Assembly (NCBI RefSeq): GCF_002095435.2
Contig: NZ_MJEJ02000044.1
Coordinates: 124,001 to 188,000 of the forward strand
Reading direction: 5' to 3'
Source of the DNA: Williamsia sp. 1138
GTDB lineage: Bacteria > Actinomycetota > Actinomycetes > Mycobacteriales > Mycobacteriaceae
Length of the DNA stretch: 64,000 nucleotides
Below, one piece after another: positions 10,376-20,014 of this stretch. The position numbers and the translations under genes were made by a program. Below the pieces are notes generated by a model that worked only from the letters and a program-made list of their open reading frames with translations, did no database searches and was not told where the DNA came from. Every line of letters starts with the position of its first letter. The first letter of the stretch is position 1.

Positions 10376-11874
10376 CAGGAGACCCCTGCGGTCGAAGCGC
10401 CCGGGAGCGCCCGGGCCGCGGCGGCGAAGCTGTCGCCACGAGCACCGTAACCGGCGAACATGTCCAGCGAGGCGGCCGCGGGAGCGAGCAGAACCGCGTC
10501 CGGCGTATCGGGGTCGGCGGCGCACAGGTCCCAGGCGGCCCGCACCGCGCCGGCCATGATCGCAGTGGGGGCAGCTATCTTCACCCCGTCATCTTCCCCT
10601 GTTACTACTGTGACTGTTGGGACCAAAGGGGCGTGTCGTGCCAATGCGTCGGCAATGACATCACGATCGACTCCGATGATCACCACCCCGGCGAGCCGAT
10701 CGCGAACCGCGACGACGAGATCGTCGACCGCCGCACCCTTGAGTTGTCCCCCGGCGACCCAGACCACCCGGCGATGTCCGAGGATCGACGCCTGGGCTGC
10801 ATGGGGGTTGGTGGCCTTGGAGTCATCGATGAATGTGGTCGCGCCGATGACGGCGACCGGCTGACTGCGATGCCCGCCGACCGTGAAGGTCTCGAGACCA
10901 CGCTCTACGGCGTGCGGTGAGATCCCGATCGCCCGGCACAAGGCGGCAGCGCCCAGCGCATCGAGCTGGCCCGAGGGGCCCGTCGGGCGCACTTTCTCGA
11001 CCCTGATCAGGGGCACCACCGAGTGATCGCCACTGCCGTCCCAATCGACGTGGTCGACCAGTTGGCCGTTGGAGATGCCGAGTTCCCCGTCGTGTGGGGA
11101 CCCCAATCGGAAGCCGATCGTGCGCGCGCCCGGTGTACCGGCAGCGAGTCTTCCTGCCACCGGGTCGTCGAGTCCGACCACGGCGATCGGCCCGGACAAG
11201 GCGATCGATTTCGCCGCGACGTAGGCGGCCATCGATCCATGCCAGTCGAGGTGGTCTTCGGCGATGTTGAGGACGACGCCCGCGGTAGGGCGGACCGACG
11301 GGGCCCAGTAGAGCTGGAAGGACGACAGTTCGACCGCAAGCACCTCGATCCGGGGCTCGGCGACGAGGACGTCGAGAACGGGCAGACCGATGTTGCCGCA
11401 CGCCGCCACCGGCACGCCGGCAGCGGTGACGATCGACTCGATCATCCCGGTCGTCGTCGTCTTGCCGTTGGTGCCGGTGACCACCAGCCACTGTCGCGCT
11501 GGGCCGAGCAGTCCGGATCGGTCGATATGCCAGGCCAATTCGACCTCGCCCCAGACCGGTAGTCCGGCCGCGAGTGCGCCCGTCGGGAGCGGACCATCCG
11601 GCCGGAAGCCCGGCGAGACGACCAGCAGGTCGTAGTCGGCGGCCCAGTCGGGACGATCGAGGAGCTCATCCGGCGAGACCGCGGTCGCCCCGGCGTCCAC
11701 GAGCGGGGCGGTGATCTCGGTGTTGTTGTCGCAGACCGTCACCGCGGCGCCGGCGTCGAGCAGGAATCGCGCCGCTGATGCACCGGCAACCCGGGCCCCG
11801 GCGACCAGGACCCGACCCGACCACAGTTCCGGAGTTGCCGAGACGGGTTCGGAGTTCCTGGGGGCTACGCTCAT
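10375..11874 (-). CDS. murD: UDP-N-acetylmuramoyl-L-alanine--D-glutamate ligase MurD
   Basis: MurD adds D-Glu to UDP-MurNAc-L-Ala. The product has 499 residues. The N-terminal Rossmann domain carries VLVAGARVAGASAARFLLDAGA, the P-loop is VTGTNGKTTTTGM, NIAEDHLDWHGS follows, and the C-terminal domain carries DDSKATNPHAAQASI. The family residue string before this is usually HRxE; here it is GGHRSQPVAVIG, a mild deviation. The ATG at 11874 starts two bases after the mraY stop and is preceded by a purine-rich GGGGGATAGGG. Confidence 0.96.
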   Translation of the reverse strand: MSVAPRNSEPVSATPELWSGRVLVAGARVAGASAARFLLDAGAAVTVCDNNTEITAPLVDAGATAVSPDELLDRPDWAADYDLLVVSPGFRPDGPLPTGALAAGLPVWGEVELAWHIDRSGLLGPARQWLVVTGTNGKTTTTGMIESIVTAAGVPVAACGNIGLPVLDVLVAEPRIEVLAVELSSFQLYWAPSVRPTAGVVLNIAEDHLDWHGSMAAYVAAKSIALSGPIAVVGLDDPVAGRLAAGTPGARTIGFRLGSPHDGELGISNGQLVDHVDWDGSGDHSVVPLIRVEKVRPTGPSGQLDALGAAALCRAIGISPHAVERGLETFTVGGHRSQPVAVIGATTFIDDSKATNPHAAQASILGHRRVVWVAGGQLKGAAVDDLVVAVRDRLAGVVIIGVDRDVIADALARHAPLVPTVTVVTGEDDGVKIAAPTAIMAGAVRAAWDLCAADPDTPDAVLLAPAAASLDMFAGYGARGDSFAAAARALPGASTAGVS

Positions 11875-11876
11875 CC

Positions 11877-12965
11877 CTATCCCCCGCTGGCGGTGAGGAA
11901 TTCGCTGTAGAACAGCGACAGTCCCAGCGCGCAGGCGATGGCCGTGAGCAACCAGAACCTGATGATCACCGTGGTCTCTGCCCACCCGGACAGTTCGAAG
12001 TGGTGATGGAACGGCGCCATTCGGAAGACCCTGCGGCCCGTGGTCCGGAACACCGCGATCTGGATGACCACCGAGATGATCTCTGCGACGAACAGTGCGC
12101 CCACGACCACCATCAGCAGTTCGGTGCTGGTCGTGATGGACAGGCCGGCCAGCATGCCGCCGAGTGCGAGTGAGCCGGTGTCGCCCATGAATATCTTGGC
12201 AGGTGCGGCATTCCACCAGAGGAATCCCAGACACGCGCCGCCGCCGGCCACCGCGATGAGCGCGAGGTCGAGTGGATCGCGCACGGTGTAACAGCCGGGT
12301 TCGGCGGTCTTCGGTCCACCGACGCAGGCATTCCGGTACTGCCAGAACGTGATCAGGACGTAGGAGCCCAGCACCATCGCCATCGATCCGGCGGCGAGGC
12401 CGTCGAGTCCATCGGTGAAGTTGACGGCGTTGGACCAGGCCGAGACCACCAGCCAGACGAACACGACGAACGCGACCGAGCCCATGGTGATGGCGTCGAT
12501 CTCGCGTACGTACGACAGGTTCGTGCTCGCCGGTGTGTACCCGGCGTCGTTCCGGAACTGCAGGGCCAGGACGCCGAACAGGAGGGCGGCGATCAGCTGG
12601 CCCACCGACTTCGCGGTCTTGTTCAGACCGAGGTTGCGCTGCTTGCGGATCTTGATGAAGTCGTCGAGGAAACCGACCACTGCCAGCGTCGTGGCCAGCG
12701 AGAGCACCAGGATGCCGGATGCGGTCGGGCCGCCTCCGTCGGTCGCGAGGCCGACCAGATGCGCGCCCCAGTACCCGGCCCACAACGCCGCGACGATGGC
12801 GACGCCACCCATCGAGGGGGTGCCGCGCTTGGTCTGATGACTCTTGGGGCCTTCGACCCGGATCTCTTGCCCGAAGCCCTGTCGTGAAAAGACCTTGATC
12901 AGCACCGGGGTCAGCAGGATCGCGACAGCCAGCGAGATCACCCCCGCAATCAGGATCTGTCTCAC
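11877..12965 (-). CDS. mraY: Phospho-MurNAc-pentapeptide-transferase MraY
   Basis: This ten-helix membrane enzyme transfers phospho-MurNAc-pentapeptide to undecaprenyl phosphate (lipid I). The 362-residue product starts [20 protein letters not shown]. Conserved active-site parts are [19 protein letters not shown] (Asp pair), [10 protein letters not shown] and the magnesium-binding [12 protein letters not shown], and it ends with the cytosolic loop [14 protein letters not shown]. Complete and of normal length. Its start directly abuts the stop of the murF remnant. Confidence 0.97.
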   Translation of the reverse strand: MRQILIAGVISLAVAILLTPVLIKVFSRQGFGQEIRVEGPKSHQTKRGTPSMGGVAIVAALWAGYWGAHLVGLATDGGGPTASGILVLSLATTLAVVGFLDDFIKIRKQRNLGLNKTAKSVGQLIAALLFGVLALQFRNDAGYTPASTNLSYVREIDAITMGSVAFVVFVWLVVSAWSNAVNFTDGLDGLAAGSMAMVLGSYVLITFWQYRNACVGGPKTAEPGCYTVRDPLDLALIAVAGGGACLGFLWWNAAPAKIFMGDTGSLALGGMLAGLSITTSTELLMVVVGALFVAEIISVVIQIAVFRTTGRRVFRMAPFHHHFELSGWAETTVIIRFWLLTAIACALGLSLFYSEFLTASGG

Positions 12966-13469
12966 CTAGAAGTCCTCACCTTTCGATACCCCGCCGGCCA
13001 CGATCGATTCGGCCAGTCTCAGTTCACGTCCACCCATGACCAGCACCACGTCATCCTGGCCGAGTTGCGCGTCCAGTATGTCCAGCGCCTCCTTCGGGCC
13101 CGACACCAGCACCGCCTCCGAACCCCACGACCCTTCCATGACCGCCCCCTGATGGAGACCGTGCATCGCCCGCGACGTCCCGACACAGATCACCTGAGCG
13201 ATGTCGAGTCGTACCGCAAGCCGCCCGAGTTCGTCGTGTGAGACCACCCATCGCGTCATCTCCAGCGCATCGTGGACGTCGAGGTCATCGGGTGGGTCGA
13301 GCTCACCGAGTATGGCCCAGCTGCGCCGTTCCGGCTGGGCATGCACCACATCGGCGAGCTCACGCAGCGCCGATCGCACGGATCGCGCCGTCACGGGCCC
13401 GGGCGGCTGGGGCAGCAGATCACCTGCCGTGCGTCCGTCCGACAACGTCAATCGTGTCTGCGGGGTCAA
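12966..13469 (-). CDS. MurF C-terminal-domain-only protein (murF remnant in the murF slot)
   Basis: The 167-residue ORF lies exactly where murF belongs, between murE (TTGA overlap, TTG start at 13469) and mraY. Residues about 30-160 resemble the MurF C-terminal substrate domain: ERRSWAILGEL, the HDELGRLAVRLD motif, VGTSRAMHGLHQGAVMEGSWGS, and QLGQDDVVLVMGGRELRLAESI. Full MurF is about 450-510 residues. The N-terminal UDP-binding domain and the whole central ATPase domain are absent; no GxxGKT P-loop exists in this ORF or elsewhere between murE and mraY. The usual DVVLVKAS lysine motif is changed to DVVLVMGG. It cannot be a functional D-Ala-D-Ala ligase alone. The frame is intact over its length, so it may be retained or be a decaying fragment. 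A full murF would have to be elsewhere in the genome. Confidence 0.75.
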   Translation of the reverse strand: MTPQTRLTLSDGRTAGDLLPQPPGPVTARSVRSALRELADVVHAQPERRSWAILGELDPPDDLDVHDALEMTRWVVSHDELGRLAVRLDIAQVICVGTSRAMHGLHQGAVMEGSWGSEAVLVSGPKEALDILDAQLGQDDVVLVMGGRELRLAESIVAGGVSKGEDF

Positions 13470-15091
13470 TCGTGCCTCCGTGATCGCGCGGGCCCATCCG
13501 TGGAGGGAACGCTGCGTTCGGTCAGAATCTCCTCGATCGCCTCGGCGAGGACGATCCTGTCGTCGAACGGATGTTTGACGCCGTGGATCTCCTGTCCGGC
13601 CTCATGGCCCTTACCTGCGATCAAGACCACGTCGCCGGGCTGTGCCCACGCCACCGCGCTCCGGATGGCCTCGGCACGGTCACCGATTTCCCGCACGGCT
13701 TCTGCGCCGTCGGGCCGCTCCGAGGCAGCCACAGCGTGCGCGCCGGACAGTACCTGCGCCCGGATCTCGGAAGGCGTCTCCGTTCGCGGGTTGTCGTCGG
13801 TGATCACCACCAGCTCCGCTCCCCGCGCCGCAGCCTCACCCATGAGTGGCCGCTTACCCGTGTCCCGGTTGCCACCGGCTCCCACCACGACCGCGATCCG
13901 CCCGCTCGTCTGACCACGTAGCGTCTCGATGACCGCCTCCAGCGCGGCAGGCTTGTGCGCGTAGTCGACCACAGCGAGGAAGTCCTGCCCTCGGCTCACC
14001 CGTTCGACCCGGCCGGGCACCGCGACCTCGCTGATCGAATCGATCGCGACCGCGGTCGCCACACCCGCCACCGAGGCGATCGCGACGGCGGTCAAGGCGT
14101 TGGCGACGTTGAATCGTCCGGGCATGGGGACGGTCATCGTGAACGTGTCCCCGGCGGGATCGGTCAGCGTCACCGTCTGACTCCCGTCGACCGCGACGTC
14201 CGATGGGCCGGCGTGCCAGTGTGCCGCGGTGTCGCCCGTCGAGAGGGTGACCGCATTCTCCCCCGCGATACGGGCCATCTCCCGGCCCCATTCGTCGTCG
14301 ACGCAGATGACGGTGCGTAGCGCGTGCACCGTCGAATCAGGGTGGAAAAGCAACGATTTCGCGTTGAAATAGTCACGCATCGTGGGATGGAAGTCGAGAT
14401 GATCCTGAGAGAGATTGGTGAATGCCCCGATCCCGAAGACGCTGCCGTCCACCCGGCCGAGCTCGAGGGCATGGCTCGAGACCTCCATGACGACCGCGTC
14501 CACGCCCTGCTCGAGCATCGCAGCGAGGAGTCCCTGCAGTTCCGGGGCCTCCGGTGTGGTCAGTGCGCTCGGCTGACGGATACCCGCGATCCGGGTCTCG
14601 ACCGTGCCGATCAGCCCGACCGAGTGACCGGCCGCCATCAGGGCGGCCTCGGTGAGGTAGCTGGTCGTGGTCTTACCCGAGGTTCCGGTGATGCCGACCA
14701 GCGCCATGCGGCGCGACGGTTGGCCGTATATTCGCGAACTCAGCTCCCCGAGCACCTGCCGCGGCCGGGGATGCACAAGGACGGCGCAGTCGATCGGCCC
14801 CGCGATCGCCTCCACGATGTCGCGGCCGGCCCGATCGGTGAGAACGGCGGTGGCCCCGGCGGCCAGGGCATCGGCGGCGAACTGAGCACCGTGCACCTTG
14901 CTTCCGGGCAGCGCGGCGAAGAGATCGCCGGTACGTACGTGCTGCGCGCGCAAGCTGACGCCGGTGACCTCGGTCTTCTCGGTGACTTCGCCGATCAGAT
15001 CGATCCGCGCACCACTTGCCGCCGACAGCACCGCGACTTCGGTCGGTGTCACCACGGCTGGGCGCAGCACCGAATTATCGGGAGCAGACAT
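13466..15091 (-). CDS. murE: UDP-MurNAc-tripeptide synthetase MurE (meso-DAP adding)
   Basis: MurE adds the third residue to UDP-MurNAc-L-Ala-D-Glu. From the ATG at 15091 the product has 541 residues. The P-loop GITGTSGKTTTSYL, NLSQDHLDFH and the specificity motif DDNPRTE are visible; DNPR is the signature for meso-diaminopimelate. The open frame extends upstream into pbpB, but MSAPDNSVLRPAVVT fits the family N-terminus. The protein is full length and ends with the TGA that overlaps the murF remnant's start. Confidence 0.96.
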   Translation of the reverse strand: MSAPDNSVLRPAVVTPTEVAVLSAASGARIDLIGEVTEKTEVTGVSLRAQHVRTGDLFAALPGSKVHGAQFAADALAAGATAVLTDRAGRDIVEAIAGPIDCAVLVHPRPRQVLGELSSRIYGQPSRRMALVGITGTSGKTTTSYLTEAALMAAGHSVGLIGTVETRIAGIRQPSALTTPEAPELQGLLAAMLEQGVDAVVMEVSSHALELGRVDGSVFGIGAFTNLSQDHLDFHPTMRDYFNAKSLLFHPDSTVHALRTVICVDDEWGREMARIAGENAVTLSTGDTAAHWHAGPSDVAVDGSQTVTLTDPAGDTFTMTVPMPGRFNVANALTAVAIASVAGVATAVAIDSISEVAVPGRVERVSRGQDFLAVVDYAHKPAALEAVIETLRGQTSGRIAVVVGAGGNRDTGKRPLMGEAAARGAELVVITDDNPRTETPSEIRAQVLSGAHAVAASERPDGAEAVREIGDRAEAIRSAVAWAQPGDVVLIAGKGHEAGQEIHGVKHPFDDRIVLAEAIEEILTERSVPSTDGPARSRRHD

Positions 15092-15114
15092 TTCCACAAC
15101 ATACCGCCGACGGA

Positions 15115-17127
15115 TCAGTTCGCCTGCAACACCAGTGGTGGGGTGGGCTCGGCCGACAGTGGTACCTGCTCGCGCTGCAGCATCCACGACGCGATGGTCT
15201 GGAACAGCGGCGCCGCGCTCTGTCCACCGCTGCCATCGCTGCTGCGCGAGGGATTGTCGAGCATGATGCCGATGACGTAACGCGGGTTGTCGGAGGGCGC
15301 GATGCCGGCGAAGGTGATGTTGTACGCCGATTGCGAGTAGCAGCCGCAGTCGGGATCGACCTGCTGTGCGGTTCCGGTCTTGCCGCTGATCTGGTACCCG
15401 GGTACCCCGGCCTTCGACCCCGTGCCCATCTGCACACCCATCGGGTCGTTCTGGATCACCGCGCGGAACATGTCGCGCACCGTCTTGGCGGTCTGCGGGC
15501 TGACCACGCGCACCCCGTCGGGCGGTGCGAGTTCGCCCTCTTGCCCGTCGCCGTTGATGGACTTGATGATTCGCGGTTCGATGCGAACGCCGTCGTTGGC
15601 GATGGCCTGATACATCGCGGTCATCTGCAGCAACGTCATCGTCAGGCCCTGCCCGATCGGCAGGTTGGCGAACGTACCGCCGGACCACTGACTTCGGGCC
15701 GGTACCACTCCGGCGCTCTCCGCCGGTAGTCCGACGTTGGCGCGCTGGCCGAGTCCGAATCGTTTGACCATGTCGGCGAACCGGTCTTCACCGACCTTGT
15801 CCGCCAGCATCAGGGTGCCAACGTTCGACGACTTACCGAAGATGCCGGTGGTCGTGTACGGCTCCACACCATGCGCCCAGGCATCTTTCACCGTGACGTC
15901 CGACATGTCGATGCTGCCCGGCACCTGATGAACCTGATCGGCTGTGGTGACCCCGTACTCGATCGCGGCCGCCGCGGTGATGATCTTGTTCACCGAGCCC
16001 GGCTCGAACGGCGACGTGACGGGCAGGTCACCCAGTTGCGCATCACCCTGCTCGTCAAGGGGTTTGGCGGGGTTGAAGGTGCCGTCGTTGGCCATGGCGA
16101 GAACCTCGCCGGTTTTCACGTCGAGCACCACCGCAGAGGCGTTTTCCGCCTTGGACAATTCCTTGGCACGCTGCACCTGGTTCTGCACGTACCACTGGAC
16201 ATCGGAATCGATGGTGAGTTCCACCGTGCCGCCGTCGACCGATGGATGCAGGTTCCGTGAACTGCCCGGAATCACCGCCCCGTCCGAACCGCGATCGTAG
16301 GTCCGCGAGCCATCGGTACCCGAAAGCACCGAATCCATGGACGATTCGAGTCCGATCAGGCCGTTGCCGTCGAAGTCGACGTCGCCGACGATGTTGGCGG
16401 CCAACGGACCACCGGGATAGAGGCGGATGTCCTGCCGTTCGGACCCGACCTCCGGGAACTCGTCGATGATCTTGTTCGCGGCCTCGGGACTGACGGCACG
16501 AGCCAGATACACGAAGGTCTCGTTGCTCTGCAGTAATTCCCGCAGGGACGACTCCTCGAACTCACCCCCGAGCTCGGCACTGATCCCCGCCGCGATCTGA
16601 CTGATCCTGGTGGACACGTCCGGTAGGGCAGAGTTCTTTGTGTGGGCGTCCTCGATCTCCTTGCGCACCTTCACCGGCTGGAAGGTCAGCGCACGCGCAT
16701 CGTCGGTATACGCGATCGCCTTACCGTTGCGATCTTCGATCGCGCCGCGTTTGGCGGGTAAGACCTCGGTCACCGCCCGTTGGCTCGCGGCCTCCGCCGA
16801 CAGACCCGGCGCATCCACGATCTGCAGCATCACCATCTTGATGGCGACCACTGCCACGACGAGCAGGATCAGTGCCGTGGCGAAGCGGTGCCGCACCAGG
16901 AACTGCCGCCCCGCCCTGACCGCTTCTCCCCGGCCATGCACCGAACCGCCCACCGGAAAGCCGCTGCGAACACCATTCGATCGCGGTGCACCACCTGGAT
17001 TTTCGGTGGGGCGGGCCGAGGCGCCACCATTTCCCTGCCTGCCTCGAGGCCTGCGCGATGGTCCCATCCGTTCGCGCCCGGCGGCCCGGCGGACGGTACG
17101 TCGTTCGCCGCGGGTCGGCCGGGTCAT
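15115..17127 (-). CDS. pbpB: Class B penicillin-binding protein (FtsI/PbpB)
   Basis: This is the septal transpeptidase that crosslinks peptidoglycan with FtsW. The 670-residue protein has a long basic N-terminus (about 75 residues) and one membrane helix (FATALILLVVAVVAIKMVML). A PBP dimerisation domain follows, then the transpeptidase domain with the active-site SVNK, SSN (GKSSNVGT) and KTGT (SGKTGTAQQ) motifs. ATG at 17127 was chosen because MTRPTRGERR fits mycobacterial PbpB N-termini. It follows ftsL by 83 bases. Confidence 0.95.
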   Translation of the reverse strand: MTRPTRGERRTVRRAAGRERMGPSRRPRGRQGNGGASARPTENPGGAPRSNGVRSGFPVGGSVHGRGEAVRAGRQFLVRHRFATALILLVVAVVAIKMVMLQIVDAPGLSAEAASQRAVTEVLPAKRGAIEDRNGKAIAYTDDARALTFQPVKVRKEIEDAHTKNSALPDVSTRISQIAAGISAELGGEFEESSLRELLQSNETFVYLARAVSPEAANKIIDEFPEVGSERQDIRLYPGGPLAANIVGDVDFDGNGLIGLESSMDSVLSGTDGSRTYDRGSDGAVIPGSSRNLHPSVDGGTVELTIDSDVQWYVQNQVQRAKELSKAENASAVVLDVKTGEVLAMANDGTFNPAKPLDEQGDAQLGDLPVTSPFEPGSVNKIITAAAAIEYGVTTADQVHQVPGSIDMSDVTVKDAWAHGVEPYTTTGIFGKSSNVGTLMLADKVGEDRFADMVKRFGLGQRANVGLPAESAGVVPARSQWSGGTFANLPIGQGLTMTLLQMTAMYQAIANDGVRIEPRIIKSINGDGQEGELAPPDGVRVVSPQTAKTVRDMFRAVIQNDPMGVQMGTGSKAGVPGYQISGKTGTAQQVDPDCGCYSQSAYNITFAGIAPSDNPRYVIGIMLDNPSRSSDGSGGQSAAPLFQTIASWMLQREQVPLSAEPTPPLVLQAN

Positions 17128-17210
17128 CGGCCACACCCTTTGCGCTCGGCGCACCGGCTACCTGCGCTCCTCGCACATTCGGACTTCATGGTTGTCAATT
17201 CTCCGGTGCG

Positions 17211-18038
17211 CTAACGTGTTTGGCCCGAATTTGAGCCCGGCGCGCCGCCAGTTGATGGCAGAACATTCGAAAAGGTCGGTGGCGCTGCCGGATTTGCCGG
17301 AGTCTGTCCGTCAGGAGCGGACGGCACCGGGGTCGCGGGGTTCGGCGTCGTGGCCTCCGGCGCGGTGCCGGCTCCGATCGGTGTGCCCTGACCACCCGGC
17401 GTAGGCGTGGTGCTCGGGCGTGCCTGGGTTGCCGGAGTACGCGGCGACGCAGCAGGTGCATCATTCATCGACGGCGCCTTCGGTCCGTCGGCCGGCTTGA
17501 TCTCGCCGACCACGAACGATTTCCCATCGGGACCCACCACCAGGCGGGCCTTGTCATTTCCCGGGATCATCCCCAGCGCCCCCGCCTTGTCGGAGAGTTC
17601 TGGGGCCGAATCCCCGGATTCGTAGGCCTTTTTCAGTGCGTCTCGACGATCGGACAACTGCTCGTTCTGCTCACGCACGACACCGAGTTGATAGGAGTCC
17701 TGGGCGGACTTCGTCGAAAGCCACAGGGTGAGCGCCAGACCGGCGAGGAGCATCGCCACGACCACGACCGCGAACGGTACCCGTCGTGCGGCGCGCAACG
17801 GAGCAGACGTGAGACCGGCGAGGGAGCGCCGATGTGTCTTGTCCTTCTCGACCGGGACCGGACGGACCCGGGTGCCACGTGTCGAGCGTTCGGAGATCGT
17901 CTCTGCCCCAAGACGTTTGCGCCGCCTGTCGAGAGCGCGCTGGGCCGCCGCAGAGCGCACCCTGGTGCCGTCGGCCTGTCGTCGCGCCGGGGCCGCCCTG
18001 CGCTCCCGAGTACTCGCCTGATCGTCGGTGATGGTCAC
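17211..18038 (-). CDS. ftsL: FtsL-like division protein (proline-rich membrane protein)
   Basis: This is the small bitopic protein at the ftsL position (Rv2164c equivalent), which stabilises FtsQ and the FtsWI pair. The 275-residue product has a basic N-terminal 85 residues and a membrane helix ([21 protein letters not shown]). A short coiled coil follows ([23 protein letters not shown]), then a long Pro/Thr/Ala-rich extracytoplasmic tail (about residues 180-275) typical of mycolata. The GTG at 18038 overlaps the rsmH stop (GTGA) and has an AGGAGG ribosome-binding site. Confidence 0.85.
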   Translation of the reverse strand: MTITDDQASTRERRAAPARRQADGTRVRSAAAQRALDRRRKRLGAETISERSTRGTRVRPVPVEKDKTHRRSLAGLTSAPLRAARRVPFAVVVVAMLLAGLALTLWLSTKSAQDSYQLGVVREQNEQLSDRRDALKKAYESGDSAPELSDKAGALGMIPGNDKARLVVGPDGKSFVVGEIKPADGPKAPSMNDAPAASPRTPATQARPSTTPTPGGQGTPIGAGTAPEATTPNPATPVPSAPDGQTPANPAAPPTFSNVLPSTGGAPGSNSGQTR

Positions 18039-19018
18039 TGATTCCTCCTGGCGATCCGTTCGACAGCCCGCACCCGGACGGACGCCGATCGTGGGTTGAG
18101 CTCGATTTCTGTCTCGGGTGCGCGTTCGGCGCCACGGGTCAGGAGCGTGAACTCCGGTGCGGTACCGGGTAAATCGACAGGCAGGCCCGGTGGTGTGGTC
18201 GATGTCGTACGCGCTGTGAACTCGCGCTTGACGATTCGGTCTTCGAGCGACTGGTACGACATGATCGCGAGCCGGCCACCGACGGCCAGTGAATCGAGCG
18301 CGGCGGGCAACGCCGCACGCAGTGACGTCAGCTCGCCGTTGACCTCGATTCGCAACGCCTGGAACGTGCGCTTGGCCGGGTGTCCCCCCGTTCGCCGCGT
18401 CGCGGCCGGTATCGACCGGTACAGCAGTTCGACCAGCCTGGCGCTGGTCGTGAACGGTTCGACCTCACGCTCGCGCAGTACGGCGGACGCAATCTTCCCT
18501 GCGAACCGTTCATCGCCGTATTCCGAGAGGACACGGGCCAGTTCACCGTGCGAGTAGGTGTTGAGCACGTCGGCGGCGGTCAGCGGGTCGTCAGCGTTCA
18601 TCCTCATGTCGAGCGGGGCATCGACTGAGTATGCGAATCCACGGTCGGCTTGATCGAGTTGCATCGACGAGACGCCGAGGTCGAAGAGCCCTGCGTCATA
18701 GGCGGCGACACCCGCCAGCCGAAGCGCTTCGACGATGTCGTCGTATCGCAGGTGTACGAACGTGATCCGTGTGCCGAAAGGTGCAAGCCGTTCTCGGGCT
18801 AGCGCGAGCGCGTTCTCGTCGCGATCGATCCCGATGATCGACACTTCGGGAAAGGTCCGGGCCACCAATTCTGTGTGGCCACCGGCGCCGAGCGTTCCGT
18901 CCACATACACCGCACCACTGCCGTGCTCGTCATGTCGGGTGATCGCGGGGGCCAGGAGCTCTGTCATGCGCTCTGCCATCACCGGGACGTGTCCGAATAC
19001 GTTCTCGGCGGGTTCCAC
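18035..19018 (-). CDS. rsmH: 16S rRNA m4C1402 methyltransferase RsmH (MraW)
   Basis: RsmH is the SAM-dependent N4-methyltransferase for 16S rRNA C1402, second gene of the dcw cluster. Motifs: [13 protein letters not shown], the SAM loop [35 protein letters not shown] and [14 protein letters not shown]. The GTG at 19018 ([13 protein letters not shown]) has a GAAGGGG element upstream; an in-frame start at 19072 would add 18 residues and cannot be excluded. A 181-base gap separates it from mraZ. Confidence 0.93.
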   Translation of the reverse strand: MEPAENVFGHVPVMAERMTELLAPAITRHDEHGSGAVYVDGTLGAGGHTELVARTFPEVSIIGIDRDENALALARERLAPFGTRITFVHLRYDDIVEALRLAGVAAYDAGLFDLGVSSMQLDQADRGFAYSVDAPLDMRMNADDPLTAADVLNTYSHGELARVLSEYGDERFAGKIASAVLREREVEPFTTSARLVELLYRSIPAATRRTGGHPAKRTFQALRIEVNGELTSLRAALPAALDSLAVGGRLAIMSYQSLEDRIVKREFTARTTSTTPPGLPVDLPGTAPEFTLLTRGAERAPETEIELNPRSASVRVRAVERIARRNQ

Positions 19019-19199
19019 GATGCTGAGCCCCTTCGCGTGTGTCTGGGTACAAAAAGAGGTCGGCAACATCATTCACACCGCCGGCGCAGTGACCCGCGGA
19101 TGAATCCTGGTCCCTGCCCGACCGAACCTGGCGCTGGGGAAGTGCGTCAGGGTCGGATCGGGCAGAGGCCTCGATTCACCCACGTGAGTCCGCCCGGCG

Positions 19200-19649
19200 T
19201 TACGGTCCTTCGACCGCATCCAGCGCGTCGAAGCCCACGCTCGAGAAGTTCTCCTCGTGCTCGTCCTGGTAGTCGCGCCAGGTCTGCGCGTCCCAGATCT
19301 CCAGGTGGCTCATGTTGCCAATCACCACACACTCTTTGGCCAGACCCGCATAGCGTCGATGATCCAACGCCAGACTTATCCGGCCTTGTCCATCGGGCCT
19401 CTGCTCGTCCGTGCCCGAACTCAACTGACGCTGGAACGCTCGGGCCGCCGGATCGTTCTTCGGCGAACTGAGCACTTTTCGCGCCAACTCGTAGAAGTCG
19501 TCCCGCAGATACACCGCGAGGCTGCGGTCTTGACCTTTTGTGATCATCACGCCTCCCGCTAATGCATCTCGGAACTTGGCGGGCAGCGTCAGCCGCCCCT
19601 TGTCATCGAGCTTGGGCGTGTAGGTGCCGAAAAACATAGCGTCAGCCAT
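19200..19649 (-). CDS. mraZ: MraZ transcriptional regulator
   Basis: MraZ is the AbrB-fold DNA-binding protein that autoregulates the dcw operon. Two MraZ half-domains are visible, each with the DxKGR-type motif: [20 protein letters not shown] and [19 protein letters not shown]. The ATG at 19649 ([10 protein letters not shown]) is favoured over the family-typical MFFGTY start at 19637, because a strong GGAGGT lies 6 bases before the former. The product has 149 residues. It is the first gene of the dcw cluster and is preceded by an operator-like repeat. Confidence 0.95.
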   Translation of the reverse strand: MADAMFFGTYTPKLDDKGRLTLPAKFRDALAGGVMITKGQDRSLAVYLRDDFYELARKVLSSPKNDPAARAFQRQLSSGTDEQRPDGQGRISLALDHRRYAGLAKECVVIGNMSHLEIWDAQTWRDYQDEHEENFSSVGFDALDAVEGP

Positions 19650-19703
19650 GTCGACACCTCCAACCCAGTTGATTGGAAGATTCCGGGCTCTCCCACCAAC
19701 AAG

Positions 19704-19728
19704 CACCACCATACCCCACAACTCTCCA
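19704..19728 (-). promoter_or_regulatory. mraZ: MraZ-box-like operator and dcw promoter
   Basis: On the minus strand three TGGNN pentamers, TGGAG, TGGGG and TGGTG, occur at exact 10-base intervals, with AGTTG and TATGG between them. This matches the known MraZ-box layout (three TGGGN repeats with 5-base spacers) upstream of mraZ. A TATGGT hexamer inside the box could serve as the -10 element, so MraZ binding would block transcription. Seen in sequence; binding is inferred from family knowledge. Confidence 0.65.
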
Positions 19729-19891
19729 CTTTCCACCCCTGTAGGCGCGGATTTTCGGCGAGTCCCCGCATTTATGCAGGCAGTCGGGTCATTGCCTGGT
19801 GGGGCGCCAATCCTGCGTCAGCGCGTTTTCGGCCGATCCGTAGTCAGGAAGGGTGCATCAGGGGTCACTGCAACCACAGAACGGGCACTCC

Positions 19892-19907
19892 CGCCCACAT
19901 GTGGGCG
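19892..19907. promoter_or_regulatory. Perfect 16-bp palindrome upstream of mraZ
   Basis: CGCCCACATGTGGGCG is a perfect palindrome. It extends by CACTC/GAGTG arms after one mismatch on each side. It lies 65 bases before the bidirectional terminator and about 165 bases upstream of the dcw promoter. Its right half also starts a plus-strand series TGGGC, TGGGG, GGGGG at 10-base intervals, resembling a second MraZ box. The rest of 19743-19956 holds no recognisable gene. Confidence 0.4.
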
Positions 19908-19956
19908 AGAGTGGGGAATCCGGGGGGCGAGCGGAAGCTACGAAGTCTCAACACAA

Positions 19957-19992
19957 AAAAACCGCGTATCGCACTGGCGATACGCGGTTTTT
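19957..19992. terminator. Intrinsic terminator, symmetric
   Basis: A 16-bp perfect stem (AAAAACCGCGTATCGC with its complement) has an ACTG loop and is flanked by A and T runs, so it works in both directions. On the minus strand it ends the DUF3040 transcript, 23 bases past its stop, and insulates the dcw promoter from upstream transcription. Confidence 0.9.
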
Positions 19993-20014
19993 GAGAACTT
20001 TTCGGAGGCCTGGG

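Noticed and set aside
19892-19907. Intrinsic terminator at the 16-bp palindrome
   Set aside because: No loop and no T-run; better explained as a protein-binding site.
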